The notes below the pieces were generated by a model that saw nothing but the letters and a program-made list of their open reading frames with translations, was not told the origin of the DNA and ran no database searches. Positions 7,614 through 14,685 of a stretch of 19,516 nucleotides of DNA are shown in pieces. This DNA is from Pseudomonadota bacterium (GTDB taxonomy: Bacteria; Pseudomonadota; Gammaproteobacteria; Steroidobacterales; Steroidobacteraceae), in assembly GCA_028067895.1 (NCBI GenBank), contig JAPTUI010000352.1:1-19516 (forward strand), read 5' to 3'. The translations under genes were made by a program, and so were the position numbers. The first letter of the stretch is position 1; every line of letters starts with the position of its first letter.

Positions 7614-7670
7614 ATGAACACTTCCGCTCCGTACCGTTCGAGCCGCACTGCGTCAGGCGCACCGGCATGA
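7614..7670 (+). CDS. Possible 18-residue leader peptide ahead of sixA
   Basis: An ATG at 7614 opens MNTSAPYRSSRTASGAPA and ends in TGA at 7668-7670. That stop overlaps the sixA start as ATGA, the classic coupling arrangement. A weak CAGG site stands four to five bases before the ATG. The peptide resembles no known protein and is rich in Ser, Ala and Arg. It may be a translated leader that delivers ribosomes to sixA, whose own ribosome site is weak. Chance is a real alternative. Confidence 0.3.
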   Translation: MNTSAPYRSSRTASGAPA

Positions 7671-8149
7671 AGACGCTGATCTTGCTGCGGCACGCCAAGT
7701 CCGACCATGCACCGGCGCTCTCGGATCGGGACCGTCCGCTCGCCGAGCGTGGCACGCTGGACGCGCCGCGCATGGGGCAACGCCTGCACTCGCGCGCAGT
7801 CCGGCTCGACAAGCTGATCTCGAGTCCGGCGGTGCGGGCGCTGGCAACGGCGCGGCTCATGGCCGCCGCGCTCGAATATCCGCCGCGCCGGATTCTCGTG
7901 GACGAGCGGCTGTATCCCGGTGACGCGGCGCAATTGCTCGCGGTCATCCGCACGCTCGAAGAGGAGGCGCATCACGTCATGCTGGTGGCGCACAACCCGG
8001 GTCTCAGCGCGCTCGCCCACCGCTTCGCAGCGCAGATCACGCACCTGCCGACCTGTGCCGCGGCGGCATTCGAATTCGACGGCGCGTGGAGCGACATCAC
8101 CGGCGTGGATTTCTCGCGCGTGACCCTCGAGACGCCGAAAGGGAGTTAG
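7667..8149 (+). CDS. sixA: SixA-like phosphohistidine phosphatase
   Basis: A 160-residue member of the histidine phosphatase superfamily, nearly the same length as E. coli SixA. LLRHAKS holds Arg8 and the phospho-accepting His9; SSPAVRALATA gives Arg57; VAHNPGLS gives His109. SixA removes phosphate from histidines; in E. coli a target is the PtsP/NPr nitrogen phosphotransferase chain. That target is not shown here, since no phosphotransferase genes are in view. The frame is open far upstream, but the family begins exactly at ATG 7667. A short leader frame overlaps this start. The TAG stop interlocks with the stop of the convergent glycosyltransferase, sharing bases 8147-8148. Confidence 0.92.
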   Translation: MKTLILLRHAKSDHAPALSDRDRPLAERGTLDAPRMGQRLHSRAVRLDKLISSPAVRALATARLMAAALEYPPRRILVDERLYPGDAAQLLAVIRTLEEEAHHVMLVAHNPGLSALAHRFAAQITHLPTCAAAAFEFDGAWSDITGVDFSRVTLETPKGS

Positions 8150-9303
8150 GCCGCCGGAGTCAGCGTTCGATACAGCTCGGCGAGACGGGCGGCCATGCTG
8201 GCCGACGACCAGCCGCGCGCGTAGGTACGAGCCTGAGCGCTCATCAGGCCGCGCAGGTCGGCGTCGCGCAGCAATTGCACCACCGCGGCGGCGAAGGGCT
8301 CTTCGCGCTCCTCGGCGATCACCGCGCCACACGCCGGCGCGAGGATGGACTTCGTCCCCAATTCAGCGGTGGACACCACGGGGGTGCCCTGGGCGAGCGC
8401 CTCGAGCAGGACCAACCCCTGCGTTTCGGTACGCGAGGCGAACGCGAACACCGACGCAGCCGCATAACAGTCGAGCAGCGAGGTGTCGCGGTCGAGGTAA
8501 CCGACGAACCGGACGTCCGCCGTCAATCCGAGCTGTCCGACGAGCTTGCGCAACGACTCACGCGCCGGCCCCTCGCCGGCGATGATCAGCATCGCCTCTG
8601 GAACCGACTGGTGCACGCGCTCGAAGACGCGCACCAGAAAATCGATGTTCTTCTCGTGTGCGACGCGGCCGACATAGGTCACCAGCGGTCGATGCGCCGG
8701 CAGCTGCGCAAGCGCCCGAAAGCGTGCAGCGTCGCCCGGCGGGAAGCGATTCGCCGGCAGCCCGGTTGGAATGACGTGCACCGGCGTGTCGACCCCGTAT
8801 GCGCACAGCACTTGGCGCAGCGGCTCGGACGGGGCGATCAGGGCCTGCACGGCGGAGCATTGAGAGCGAGTAAACACGCGCGCCAACGTGCGTCCCAGGG
8901 AGCGCGGCAGTACCGGCACGTAATGATGCAGGTACTCCTCGAAAAACGTGTGGTAGGTCGCCAGAACGGGAACGCCGCGGCGGCGCGCCTCACGCACACC
9001 CGCATAGTGGGCGATGAATGGAGTGTGCACATGGACCAGGTCGAACGACTCCCGCTCGAGCCCCACGAGCGCACGGCGCAGCGCTCCCCAGCGCATGCGT
9101 CGGTCCTCCGGATCGCCGGGCACTTTGCTGCCGGCAACGCGCACCACCCCGCGCTCCTCGCTCAGCATCTCGCCCGCATAGCGCGGCGCCACGAGGAGCG
9201 TCTCGACGCCGAGACGGTCAAGGTCGGCACGAAACGTGGCGATGGACGTCGACACGCCGTTGACGCGTGGAAAGAAGACGTCCGAGACGAATAAAACTCG
9301 CAT
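8146..9303 (-). CDS. GT4-family glycosyltransferase (GT-B fold)
   Basis: A 385-residue retaining glycosyltransferase. The N-terminal lobe starts RVLFVSDVFFPRVNGVSTSI, typical of GT4 enzymes that glycosylate diacylglycerol, phosphatidylinositol or similar lipids (SQD2, PimB and MgtA types). The C-terminal lobe shows YVGRVAHEKNIDFL (210-223) and the E-x7-E motif Glu293/Glu301 in RTETQGLVLLEA, which binds the nucleotide-sugar donor. The start ATG 9303 overlaps the stop of the upstream PAP2 gene as TGATG, so the two are probably translated together; the frame continues through that gene but is not coding there. There are no membrane helices, so it is cytosolic or peripheral. The acceptor is inferred, not shown. 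Confidence 0.93.
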   Translation of the reverse strand: MRVLFVSDVFFPRVNGVSTSIATFRADLDRLGVETLLVAPRYAGEMLSEERGVVRVAGSKVPGDPEDRRMRWGALRRALVGLERESFDLVHVHTPFIAHYAGVREARRRGVPVLATYHTFFEEYLHHYVPVLPRSLGRTLARVFTRSQCSAVQALIAPSEPLRQVLCAYGVDTPVHVIPTGLPANRFPPGDAARFRALAQLPAHRPLVTYVGRVAHEKNIDFLVRVFERVHQSVPEAMLIIAGEGPARESLRKLVGQLGLTADVRFVGYLDRDTSLLDCYAAASVFAFASRTETQGLVLLEALAQGTPVVSTAELGTKSILAPACGAVIAEEREEPFAAAVVQLLRDADLRGLMSAQARTYARGWSSASMAARLAELYRTLTPAA

Positions 9304-9842
9304 CAGGCGAGCGAAACGCCCACCAGGCCGAGCGCCAGTCCGATGGCCGCGCCGGCGAGCACGTCCGTCGGATAATGCAAGCCGAGCACGGTACGCGATC
9401 CGGCAATGAGCAGCGTCAGCGGGATAAGCACCCAGCCGAGCACCGGAAAATGAGCGGTCACCTGCACCGTGAAGCACACGGCGTGCAGCGTGTGCCCCGA
9501 GGGGAAGCTGTAGCGGTCGAGCGGTGCCATGGCCAGATCGATGTTGGCGTGGGTCATGAATGGCCGCTCGCGCACCAGTGTATGTTTGAGTACCTTGTAG
9601 AGCCCCAGGCCGGCGATGCCGGTGAACGCCATCACCAGCGCCGGCCACACCGCGGTGCGGCCGTAGAGCAGCGGCAGCGCCAGAATCACCACGTACCAGA
9701 TCAGCCCGTCGCCAAGCCGGCTGGCGATCTGGAAGATCCGCCGGGGCAGCGCGAACGCCGCACCCCGGTTCAACCGGCGGCACAGCGCGTACTCAGCGGC
9801 ATCCGCGCGCGCGATCCACTCCGAGAGGGCGGGTGCTTTCAT
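9303..9842 (-). CDS. PAP2-family membrane phosphatase
   Basis: All three parts of the PAP2 acid phosphatase signature are present: K-x6-RP (K86 to P94), PSGH (114-117, general acid His117), and SR-x5-H-x3-D (S149, R150, nucleophile His156, D160). The 179-residue protein has several hydrophobic helices, so it is an inner-membrane enzyme. Family members dephosphorylate phosphatidic acid, phosphatidylglycerol phosphate or undecaprenyl pyrophosphate. Overlap with a GT4 gene suggests it supplies or recycles the lipid that the transferase uses. The upstream region is shared with the divergent YdbH-like gene (87 bases); no strong promoter was seen there. Confidence 0.93.
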   Translation of the reverse strand: MKAPALSEWIARADAAEYALCRRLNRGAAFALPRRIFQIASRLGDGLIWYVVILALPLLYGRTAVWPALVMAFTGIAGLGLYKVLKHTLVRERPFMTHANIDLAMAPLDRYSFPSGHTLHAVCFTVQVTAHFPVLGWVLIPLTLLIAGSRTVLGLHYPTDVLAGAAIGLALGLVGVSLA

Positions 9843-9929
9843 TGCGGCATCCGGGCGTGCACTATTCAGGTGCGAAATGGCTCGTATGTTCAGGATCTGC
9901 GGTCAGGAAGTCCGCCAGATGACAGTGTC

Positions 9930-12008
9930 GTGAAGTTTATGTTGCAGCCGGCGCGCTGGGCACTCGGACTGCTGATGGCGGTCCTGGCCGTACCCGCCCA
10001 TGCCATTGATCAGGTCACGCTCACGGTAGCGCGATTGCAGACGCCGCAGGCTCGGGTGCGCGATGCCCAGGTCGTGATGCGCCTGGGACCCGGCGGACTG
10101 TCGGGCAGCCTGCACGCAGCCTCCGTGCAGCTGACCCGCCCGGGCGTCCTGCCGGTGCGCCGTGCCGTGCTGCGCTGCGCCGCGATTCGCCTCGGCCGCC
10201 CCTACCAGTGCCAGGGCGGCCGCTTCGCGCTCCAGCCGGGCACGTTCGGCGCGCTGCGCGGGGAGCTCAGGACGGCCTACGATGCCCAGACCGGCGCCCT
10301 GACCGTCAGCGCGGCCGGCATAGCGCTGGCGCAAGGCCGGGTGCGCCTCGCCGCCGCGCTGCGCTCGGGTCAGTGGCGGCTGCAGATCAACGCAGCGGGG
10401 ATGCAACTGGCCGAGGCCGTACGCCTGGCGCACCCCTGGTTCCGCCTGCCGCCCGGCGATACGGCCGGTGGGCCGGTGAGTCTGGCGCTGCGCGCGTCCA
10501 ATCGCCCGACCCTGCACGCAGACCTGCGCGTGCACAGTGCCGATCTGAACTTCAGCAATGCGGCCGGTACGGTCGTTTCGCAGCACGTGGCGGCGACCCT
10601 GCACGGTACCGTCACCGAGCGCGGCGGCGCGCTGAGCGGCACTTTGCTGCTCGCCGGCTCCGGCGGCGAGGCGCTCGCCGGGCCGCTGTATCTGGACCTG
10701 GCAGCCCACCCGTTCACCCTGCAGCTGGTCGCCGCCCGGCGCGGGGCTGGGCCACTGGAGATCTCGCGCTTCGCGCTGCAGGAGCGCGGTGTCATCGACG
10801 CCGAGGCAACGGCGCAGGTTGGGCTCACCCCCCGGCCGACGCTCGAAGATGCGCAGGTACGGCTCAAGCGCCTCACCTTCCCGGGCGCCTACGCGAGCTT
10901 CATGCAGATGACCCTGGCTTCCGGCCCGCTCGGCTCCCTGCGCACCCGCGGCTGGGCGCGCGGCTCACTGCGGCTGCGCGCCGGGCACCTCGAGCGCATC
11001 GACGCGCGCCTGCACGGCATCGGTTTCACCGATCCCACCGCGAGCCTCTCGATCGCCGGCCTCAACGGCGCGATCCACTGGGCTTCTGCCGCCGGCGTGG
11101 CGGTGGCGCACTCGCAGCTCAGCTGGCAGCGCGTCAGCCTGTACGGTCTGGCCGGTGGCGCGACGCACCTGACCTTTCTCACCTGGAGTCACAACTTTGC
11201 GCTGCTCGGCGGCAACGTGCGCGTGCCCGTGTTCGACGGCGCGATCCTCATTCATACACTGGTGGGACGCAATCTCGGCACGCCGCATGCACAGTTCGAT
11301 TTCAACGCCGACCTGACCCCGATCAGCATGCCAGTCATGTGCAAGGCCTTCGGCTGGCCGATCATGAACGGCCGGCTCTTCGCCCACATACCCTTGGTGC
11401 AATATCGCCATCACGTTCTGAAGTTCGACGGCAACCTGGTCGCGCACGTGTTCGACGGCGTCATCACCGGCAGCCACATCCGGCTCGACGACCCGCTCGG
11501 CCAATGGCCCCAGATGTATGCCGATGTGGCGGCACGCGCGCTCGACCTGGGCATGGTGACCCACACGTTCGCGTTCGGCTCGATGACCGGCCGGATCGAT
11601 GCCGACATCAGCGGATTGAAGCTGTTCGACTGGTCTCCGGTGGCGTTCGATGCGCGCATTTACACCATGCCGGGCGATCGATCGAGTCACCTGATCAGCC
11701 AGAAGGCCGTCACGCGCATCGCGGCGTTCGGCGGCGGCGGCGGCGAAGTCGCCGCGGCGCTCGAGTCCGGCGTGCTGCAGTTCTTCAAGACCTTCCACTA
11801 CCGGCGCCTGGCCATCGGCTGCCGGCTGCACAACGAGGTCTGCCACATGTCCGGGGTGGGCCCGGCCGACGACGGCGGATACTACTTGGTGCAGGGCAGT
11901 TGGATTCCGCGCCTGGACATCATCGGCAACGTCCAGCGGGTCAACTGGCCGCAGATGCTCGAGCAGATCAAGCAGGGCATCAGCGGCGGGGGCATGAAGG
12001 TGAACTGA
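9930..12008 (+). CDS. YdbH/AsmA-like exported protein
   Basis: About 692 residues. It has an N-terminal hydrophobic signal (ARWALGLLMAVLAVPAHA), then a long series of short beta-strand units like the AsmA/YdbH group, and a C-terminal module with DWSPVAFDARIYT, ISQKAVTRIAAFGGGGG, the Cys pair in IGCRLHNEVCHM, and GYYLVQGSWIPRLDIIG. In E. coli YdbH spans the periplasm and moves phospholipids to the outer membrane together with YnbE and YdbL. The gene downstream is a DUF1318 (YdbL) lipoprotein, which supports the same role here. GTG 9930 is chosen because it adds a Lys before the signal core; ATG 9939 is nearly as likely, and neither has a good ribosome site. The AHA end of the signal suggests cleavage, whereas an inner-membrane anchor would be expected. 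The family assignment rests on pattern and context. Confidence 0.8.
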   Translation: MKFMLQPARWALGLLMAVLAVPAHAIDQVTLTVARLQTPQARVRDAQVVMRLGPGGLSGSLHAASVQLTRPGVLPVRRAVLRCAAIRLGRPYQCQGGRFALQPGTFGALRGELRTAYDAQTGALTVSAAGIALAQGRVRLAAALRSGQWRLQINAAGMQLAEAVRLAHPWFRLPPGDTAGGPVSLALRASNRPTLHADLRVHSADLNFSNAAGTVVSQHVAATLHGTVTERGGALSGTLLLAGSGGEALAGPLYLDLAAHPFTLQLVAARRGAGPLEISRFALQERGVIDAEATAQVGLTPRPTLEDAQVRLKRLTFPGAYASFMQMTLASGPLGSLRTRGWARGSLRLRAGHLERIDARLHGIGFTDPTASLSIAGLNGAIHWASAAGVAVAHSQLSWQRVSLYGLAGGATHLTFLTWSHNFALLGGNVRVPVFDGAILIHTLVGRNLGTPHAQFDFNADLTPISMPVMCKAFGWPIMNGRLFAHIPLVQYRHHVLKFDGNLVAHVFDGVITGSHIRLDDPLGQWPQMYADVAARALDLGMVTHTFAFGSMTGRIDADISGLKLFDWSPVAFDARIYTMPGDRSSHLISQKAVTRIAAFGGGGGEVAAALESGVLQFFKTFHYRRLAIGCRLHNEVCHMSGVGPADDGGYYLVQGSWIPRLDIIGNVQRVNWPQMLEQIKQGISGGGMKVN

Positions 12009-12124
12009 GCCCACCCGGGCGGTAAGATGCGCAGGGCGCGGCTGGGTTCGCCGCCACCGGTTTGCTCAGGCGACATTCAGCTTCAAGTATCAGAATATCC
12101 GTACGGTTCCATCGGAGAACGTCC

Positions 12125-12817
12125 ATGCGATTCGCAACCCATTCCGCACCGCTCGAGCGCGCCTCACCGCGTGCCGCCCGCCTTGCTCTGATCCTGGCCG
12201 CGGCCGGGGTGCTGGCCAGCTGCGTCACGGTCAATGTGTATTTCCCGGCCGCCGCCGCCCAAAAGGCTGCCGATAAGATCATCCGCGCCGTCACCGGCAG
12301 CAATGGCAGCGCCACGACCCAGCCGGCCAGTCCGCAGAGCGCACCGCCGGCGGCACCCCCGACTGCCGCCAACGCTCGCGAACCGCAGGGCGGATCGATC
12401 CTAGAGGCGCTCGCCGGCCGGATGGTCATGGCACTCATCCCGGTGGCGCACGCGGCCGGACAGGCCGATCTGGACATCTCCACACCGCAGATCCGGGCCA
12501 TCGTCGCGGCGATGCACCAGCGCTTCGCGCAGCTCAAGCCGTACTTCCGCGACGGCGTGATCGGCATTACCAGCGAAGGGGTCATCGCAATCCGCGACCA
12601 GAGCAGTGTGCCGTTGATGCAGAGGGCGCAGCTGGCGCACTTGGTGGCGCAGCAAAATCACGACCTGTCGCAGCTCTACACGCAGATCGCCGATGCCAAC
12701 GGCCACCCCGCCTGGGCCAGCAACATCCGCAGCACCTTCGCCAGCCGCTGGATTGCGCACGCCAAACAGAACGGCTGGTACTACCGCGACAGCGGCGGCA
12801 GCTGGATCAAGGGATGA
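12125..12817 (+). CDS. DUF1318 (YdbL-like) lipoprotein with YnbE-like N-terminus
   Basis: A 230-residue lipoprotein. The lipobox LASC puts the lipidated Cys at 33. After it come CVTVNVYFP and a short Ala-rich helix (to about 56), a Pro/Ala/Ser/Thr linker (58-88), and a second hydrophobic segment ending PVAHA (about 98-110) that looks like a relic signal peptide. The DUF1318 domain fills 115-230, ending in the characteristic region LYTQIADANGHPAW, IRSTFASRWI and GWYYRDSGGSW. In E. coli YnbE (lipoprotein) and YdbL (DUF1318) are separate and work with YdbH, so this may be their fusion. ATG 12125 has GGAG seven bases upstream. It lies 116 bases after the YdbH-like gene; no separate ynbE frame fits in that gap, and I saw no convincing promoter there. 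Confidence 0.9.
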   Translation: MRFATHSAPLERASPRAARLALILAAAGVLASCVTVNVYFPAAAAQKAADKIIRAVTGSNGSATTQPASPQSAPPAAPPTAANAREPQGGSILEALAGRMVMALIPVAHAAGQADLDISTPQIRAIVAAMHQRFAQLKPYFRDGVIGITSEGVIAIRDQSSVPLMQRAQLAHLVAQQNHDLSQLYTQIADANGHPAWASNIRSTFASRWIAHAKQNGWYYRDSGGSWIKG

Positions 12818-12830
12818 AGACCGGCCCCTG

Positions 12831-12864
12831 CGGCCTCGCGCTCCATGTGTGGAGCGCGAGGCCG
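12831..12864. terminator. Perfect 15-bp hairpin between convergent genes
   Basis: CGGCCTCGCGCTCCA and TGGAGCGCGAGGCCG form a perfect 15-base stem with a four-base TGTG loop, flanked by ACCGGC and GCCGGT that could extend it. It sits 13 bases after the lipoprotein stop and seven bases beyond the convergent permease's stop. No T-run follows on either strand, so it would be a U-less or Rho-assisted bidirectional terminator. Confidence 0.72.
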
Positions 12865-12871
12865 TGCCGGT

Positions 12872-13684
12872 TCACTCACGGATACCGGAGCTGCGATCGA
12901 GCAGCAGCACAGCGGTCGAGAACAGTGCCAGGATCGCGACCAGCATGATCGTGAACGCGACGATGACCGGAACGTCGGACACGCCGAGGAATCCAAAGCG
13001 AAACGCGTTGACCATGTAGAGGATCGGGTCGATGAGCGAGAGGTGATGCGCCCAGGCCGGCAGTTGGGCGATCGAGTAGAACACCCCGCCGAGGTAGATC
13101 AGTGGCGTCAGCACGAAGTTCGGGATGATGCTGATCTGATCGAAGTTCTTGGCAAACATCGCGTTGAGGAACCCGCCAAGCGCGAACGTCACCGAGGTCA
13201 TCGCAGCCGCAGCCACCACGATCACCGGGTGCTTGACCGGCAGATGGGTGAAGAACAGCGTGACGATACTCACCAGCAGACCGACCATCGCGCCGCGCAG
13301 CAGTCCACCGGCGACATATCCCGACACGATGATCCAGCTCGGCAGCGGCGAGACGAGCAACTCCTCGATATGCTTGCCAAATTTCGCGCCGAAAAACGAC
13401 GAGACGACATTGTTGTATGAATTGAGAATCACCGCCTGCATGATCAGGCCGGGCGCGATGTACATCATGTAGTTGATGCCGTCCATCGGCCCGATCCGGC
13501 TGCCGATCACGGCACCGAAAATCAGGAAATACAGTGTGGCAGTGACGCCCGAGGGAAGAATCGTCTGGCTCCAGATGCGCACTATCCGGTGGAACTCCCG
13601 GATGACAATCGTCTGAAGCCCGATCCTGCGAATCTGTGCCATAGATTGCGGGGCCGCCGTCGAATGTTGCACCATCGCACTCAT
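12872..13684 (-). CDS. yadH: ABC-2 type transporter permease, YadH-like
   Basis: A 270-residue membrane protein with six predicted hydrophobic helices and the ABC-2 permease pattern. Visible markers are the N-terminal amphipathic part REFHRIVRIWSQTILPS, FGKHIEELLVSPLP after the second helix, and PLIYLGGVFYSIAQLP before the last two helices. This matches YadH, partner of YadG; the substrate of that exporter is not established, and related systems export polysaccharides, drugs or lipids. ATG 13684 overlaps the ATPase stop by four bases (ATGA) and has its own strong site, GGGAG with a seven-base gap. It is the last gene of the minus-strand unit that includes gshA and ends at the shared hairpin. 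Confidence 0.93.
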   Translation of the reverse strand: MSAMVQHSTAAPQSMAQIRRIGLQTIVIREFHRIVRIWSQTILPSGVTATLYFLIFGAVIGSRIGPMDGINYMMYIAPGLIMQAVILNSYNNVVSSFFGAKFGKHIEELLVSPLPSWIIVSGYVAGGLLRGAMVGLLVSIVTLFFTHLPVKHPVIVVAAAAMTSVTFALGGFLNAMFAKNFDQISIIPNFVLTPLIYLGGVFYSIAQLPAWAHHLSLIDPILYMVNAFRFGFLGVSDVPVIVAFTIMLVAILALFSTAVLLLDRSSGIRE

Positions 13685-14601
13685 GCCGCCGCTCCCTTCT
13701 CGACCAGGCGCATGAAAATTTCCTCTAATCGGTTGACTTTGTTGCGCAGGGAGAGCACCTCGATACCGAGAGCCGAGAGGCGCGCGAACAGATCGTTGAG
13801 GTTCTCCTGCTTGGAGACCTCAACTTCGATCGTCGTTTCGTCGATCAGCTTGACAGAGTAGCGCTCGAGGGCCGGCGCCACGGTAAGCGGCTGGCGCAGG
13901 CTGAACACGAACGTCTCGCTGTGCAACCGCCGCAGCAAGTTGCTCATGCGGTCGCGCTCTATGATGCGGCCGCCGTCGATGATCGCAATGTTGCGACAGA
14001 GCGTTTCGGCCTCCTCCAGGTAGTGGGTCGTGAGGATGATCGTCGTTCCGCGCTGATTGATTCCACGCAGAAATTCCCACATGGAGCGTCGAATTTCGAT
14101 ATCGACGCCCGCGGTCGGCTCATCGAGGATCAGCAGCCGCGGTTCGTGCATGAGCGCGCGCGCGATCATCAGGCGACGCTTCATGCCACCGGAGAGCCCA
14201 CGCGAGGCATGATTGCGCTTCTCCCAGAGCTGCAGCTGCTTGAGGTACTGCTCCGCGCGCTGGTGGGCGATTGCACGCGGAATGCCATAAAAGCCCGCCT
14301 GGTTGACCACGATGGTCAGTGGCGTCTCGAACTGGTTGAAGTTGATCTCCTGCGGTACCACGCCGATGCAGCTCTTGGCCTGCTCGAGCTGCCGGTCGAT
14401 GTCGTAGCCGAAGATGCTGGCGTCACCGCCGGTTTTTCTCACCAGCGATGTGACGATGCCGATCAGCGTCGTCTTGCCGGCTCCGTTCGGTCCGAGCAAT
14501 GCGAAGAAGTCCCCTTCCTCGACGGCGAGGTCGATGCCTTTCAAGGCCTGTACGCCGTTGCGGTAGGTTTTGGTCAAACCCTGGACGGAAAGCGCGTTCA
14601 T
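13681..14601 (-). CDS. yadG: ABC transporter ATP-binding protein, YadG-like
   Basis: A 306-residue ATPase with Walker A GPNGAGKTT (37-45), Q-loop VPQE (82-85), signature LSGGMKRRL (136-144), Walker B LLILDEPTAGVD (156-167), and switch His193 in TTHYLEEAE. Beyond about residue 230 it has the short C-terminal domain of the DrrA/YadG group. It would dimerise on the inner membrane with two YadH-like permeases to drive export. The start ATG 14601 has a modest AAGGGA site 13 bases upstream. It follows gshA after 84 bases that hold only a weak GC-rich dyad, so read-through from gshA is plausible but a separate promoter is not excluded. Confidence 0.95.
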   Translation of the reverse strand: MNALSVQGLTKTYRNGVQALKGIDLAVEEGDFFALLGPNGAGKTTLIGIVTSLVRKTGGDASIFGYDIDRQLEQAKSCIGVVPQEINFNQFETPLTIVVNQAGFYGIPRAIAHQRAEQYLKQLQLWEKRNHASRGLSGGMKRRLMIARALMHEPRLLILDEPTAGVDIEIRRSMWEFLRGINQRGTTIILTTHYLEEAETLCRNIAIIDGGRIIERDRMSNLLRRLHSETFVFSLRQPLTVAPALERYSVKLIDETTIEVEVSKQENLNDLFARLSALGIEVLSLRNKVNRLEEIFMRLVEKGAAA

Positions 14602-14685
14602 AGCCGCTAAGAATCCCTTACCGGCCCGCGCTGCGCAATGGCCCGTGCGGGAGATTGACCCGATTTTCCCTCCGGCAGACTGCTC

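Noticed and set aside
7190..7666. N-terminal extension of the SixA-like protein
   Set aside because: It runs antisense through the methyltransferase gene and has no phosphatase features; the family starts at ATG 7667.
8146..9783. A single 545-residue glycosyltransferase with a long N-terminal extension
   Set aside because: The extension is an out-of-frame reading of the PAP2 gene, which has all its catalytic motifs in its own frame; the transferase fold begins at ATG 9303.
10965..12014. Minus-strand frame of about 350 codons opposite the YdbH-like gene
   Set aside because: The product is His/Ala/Val-rich with no motif and no ribosome site; it is the complement of a real gene.
10208..12025. 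Plus-strand frame of about 600 codons inside the YdbH-like gene
   Set aside because: The translation is very Arg/Ala/Pro-rich and lacks any family pattern; the other frame has a signal peptide, beta-repeat pattern and conserved C-terminal module.
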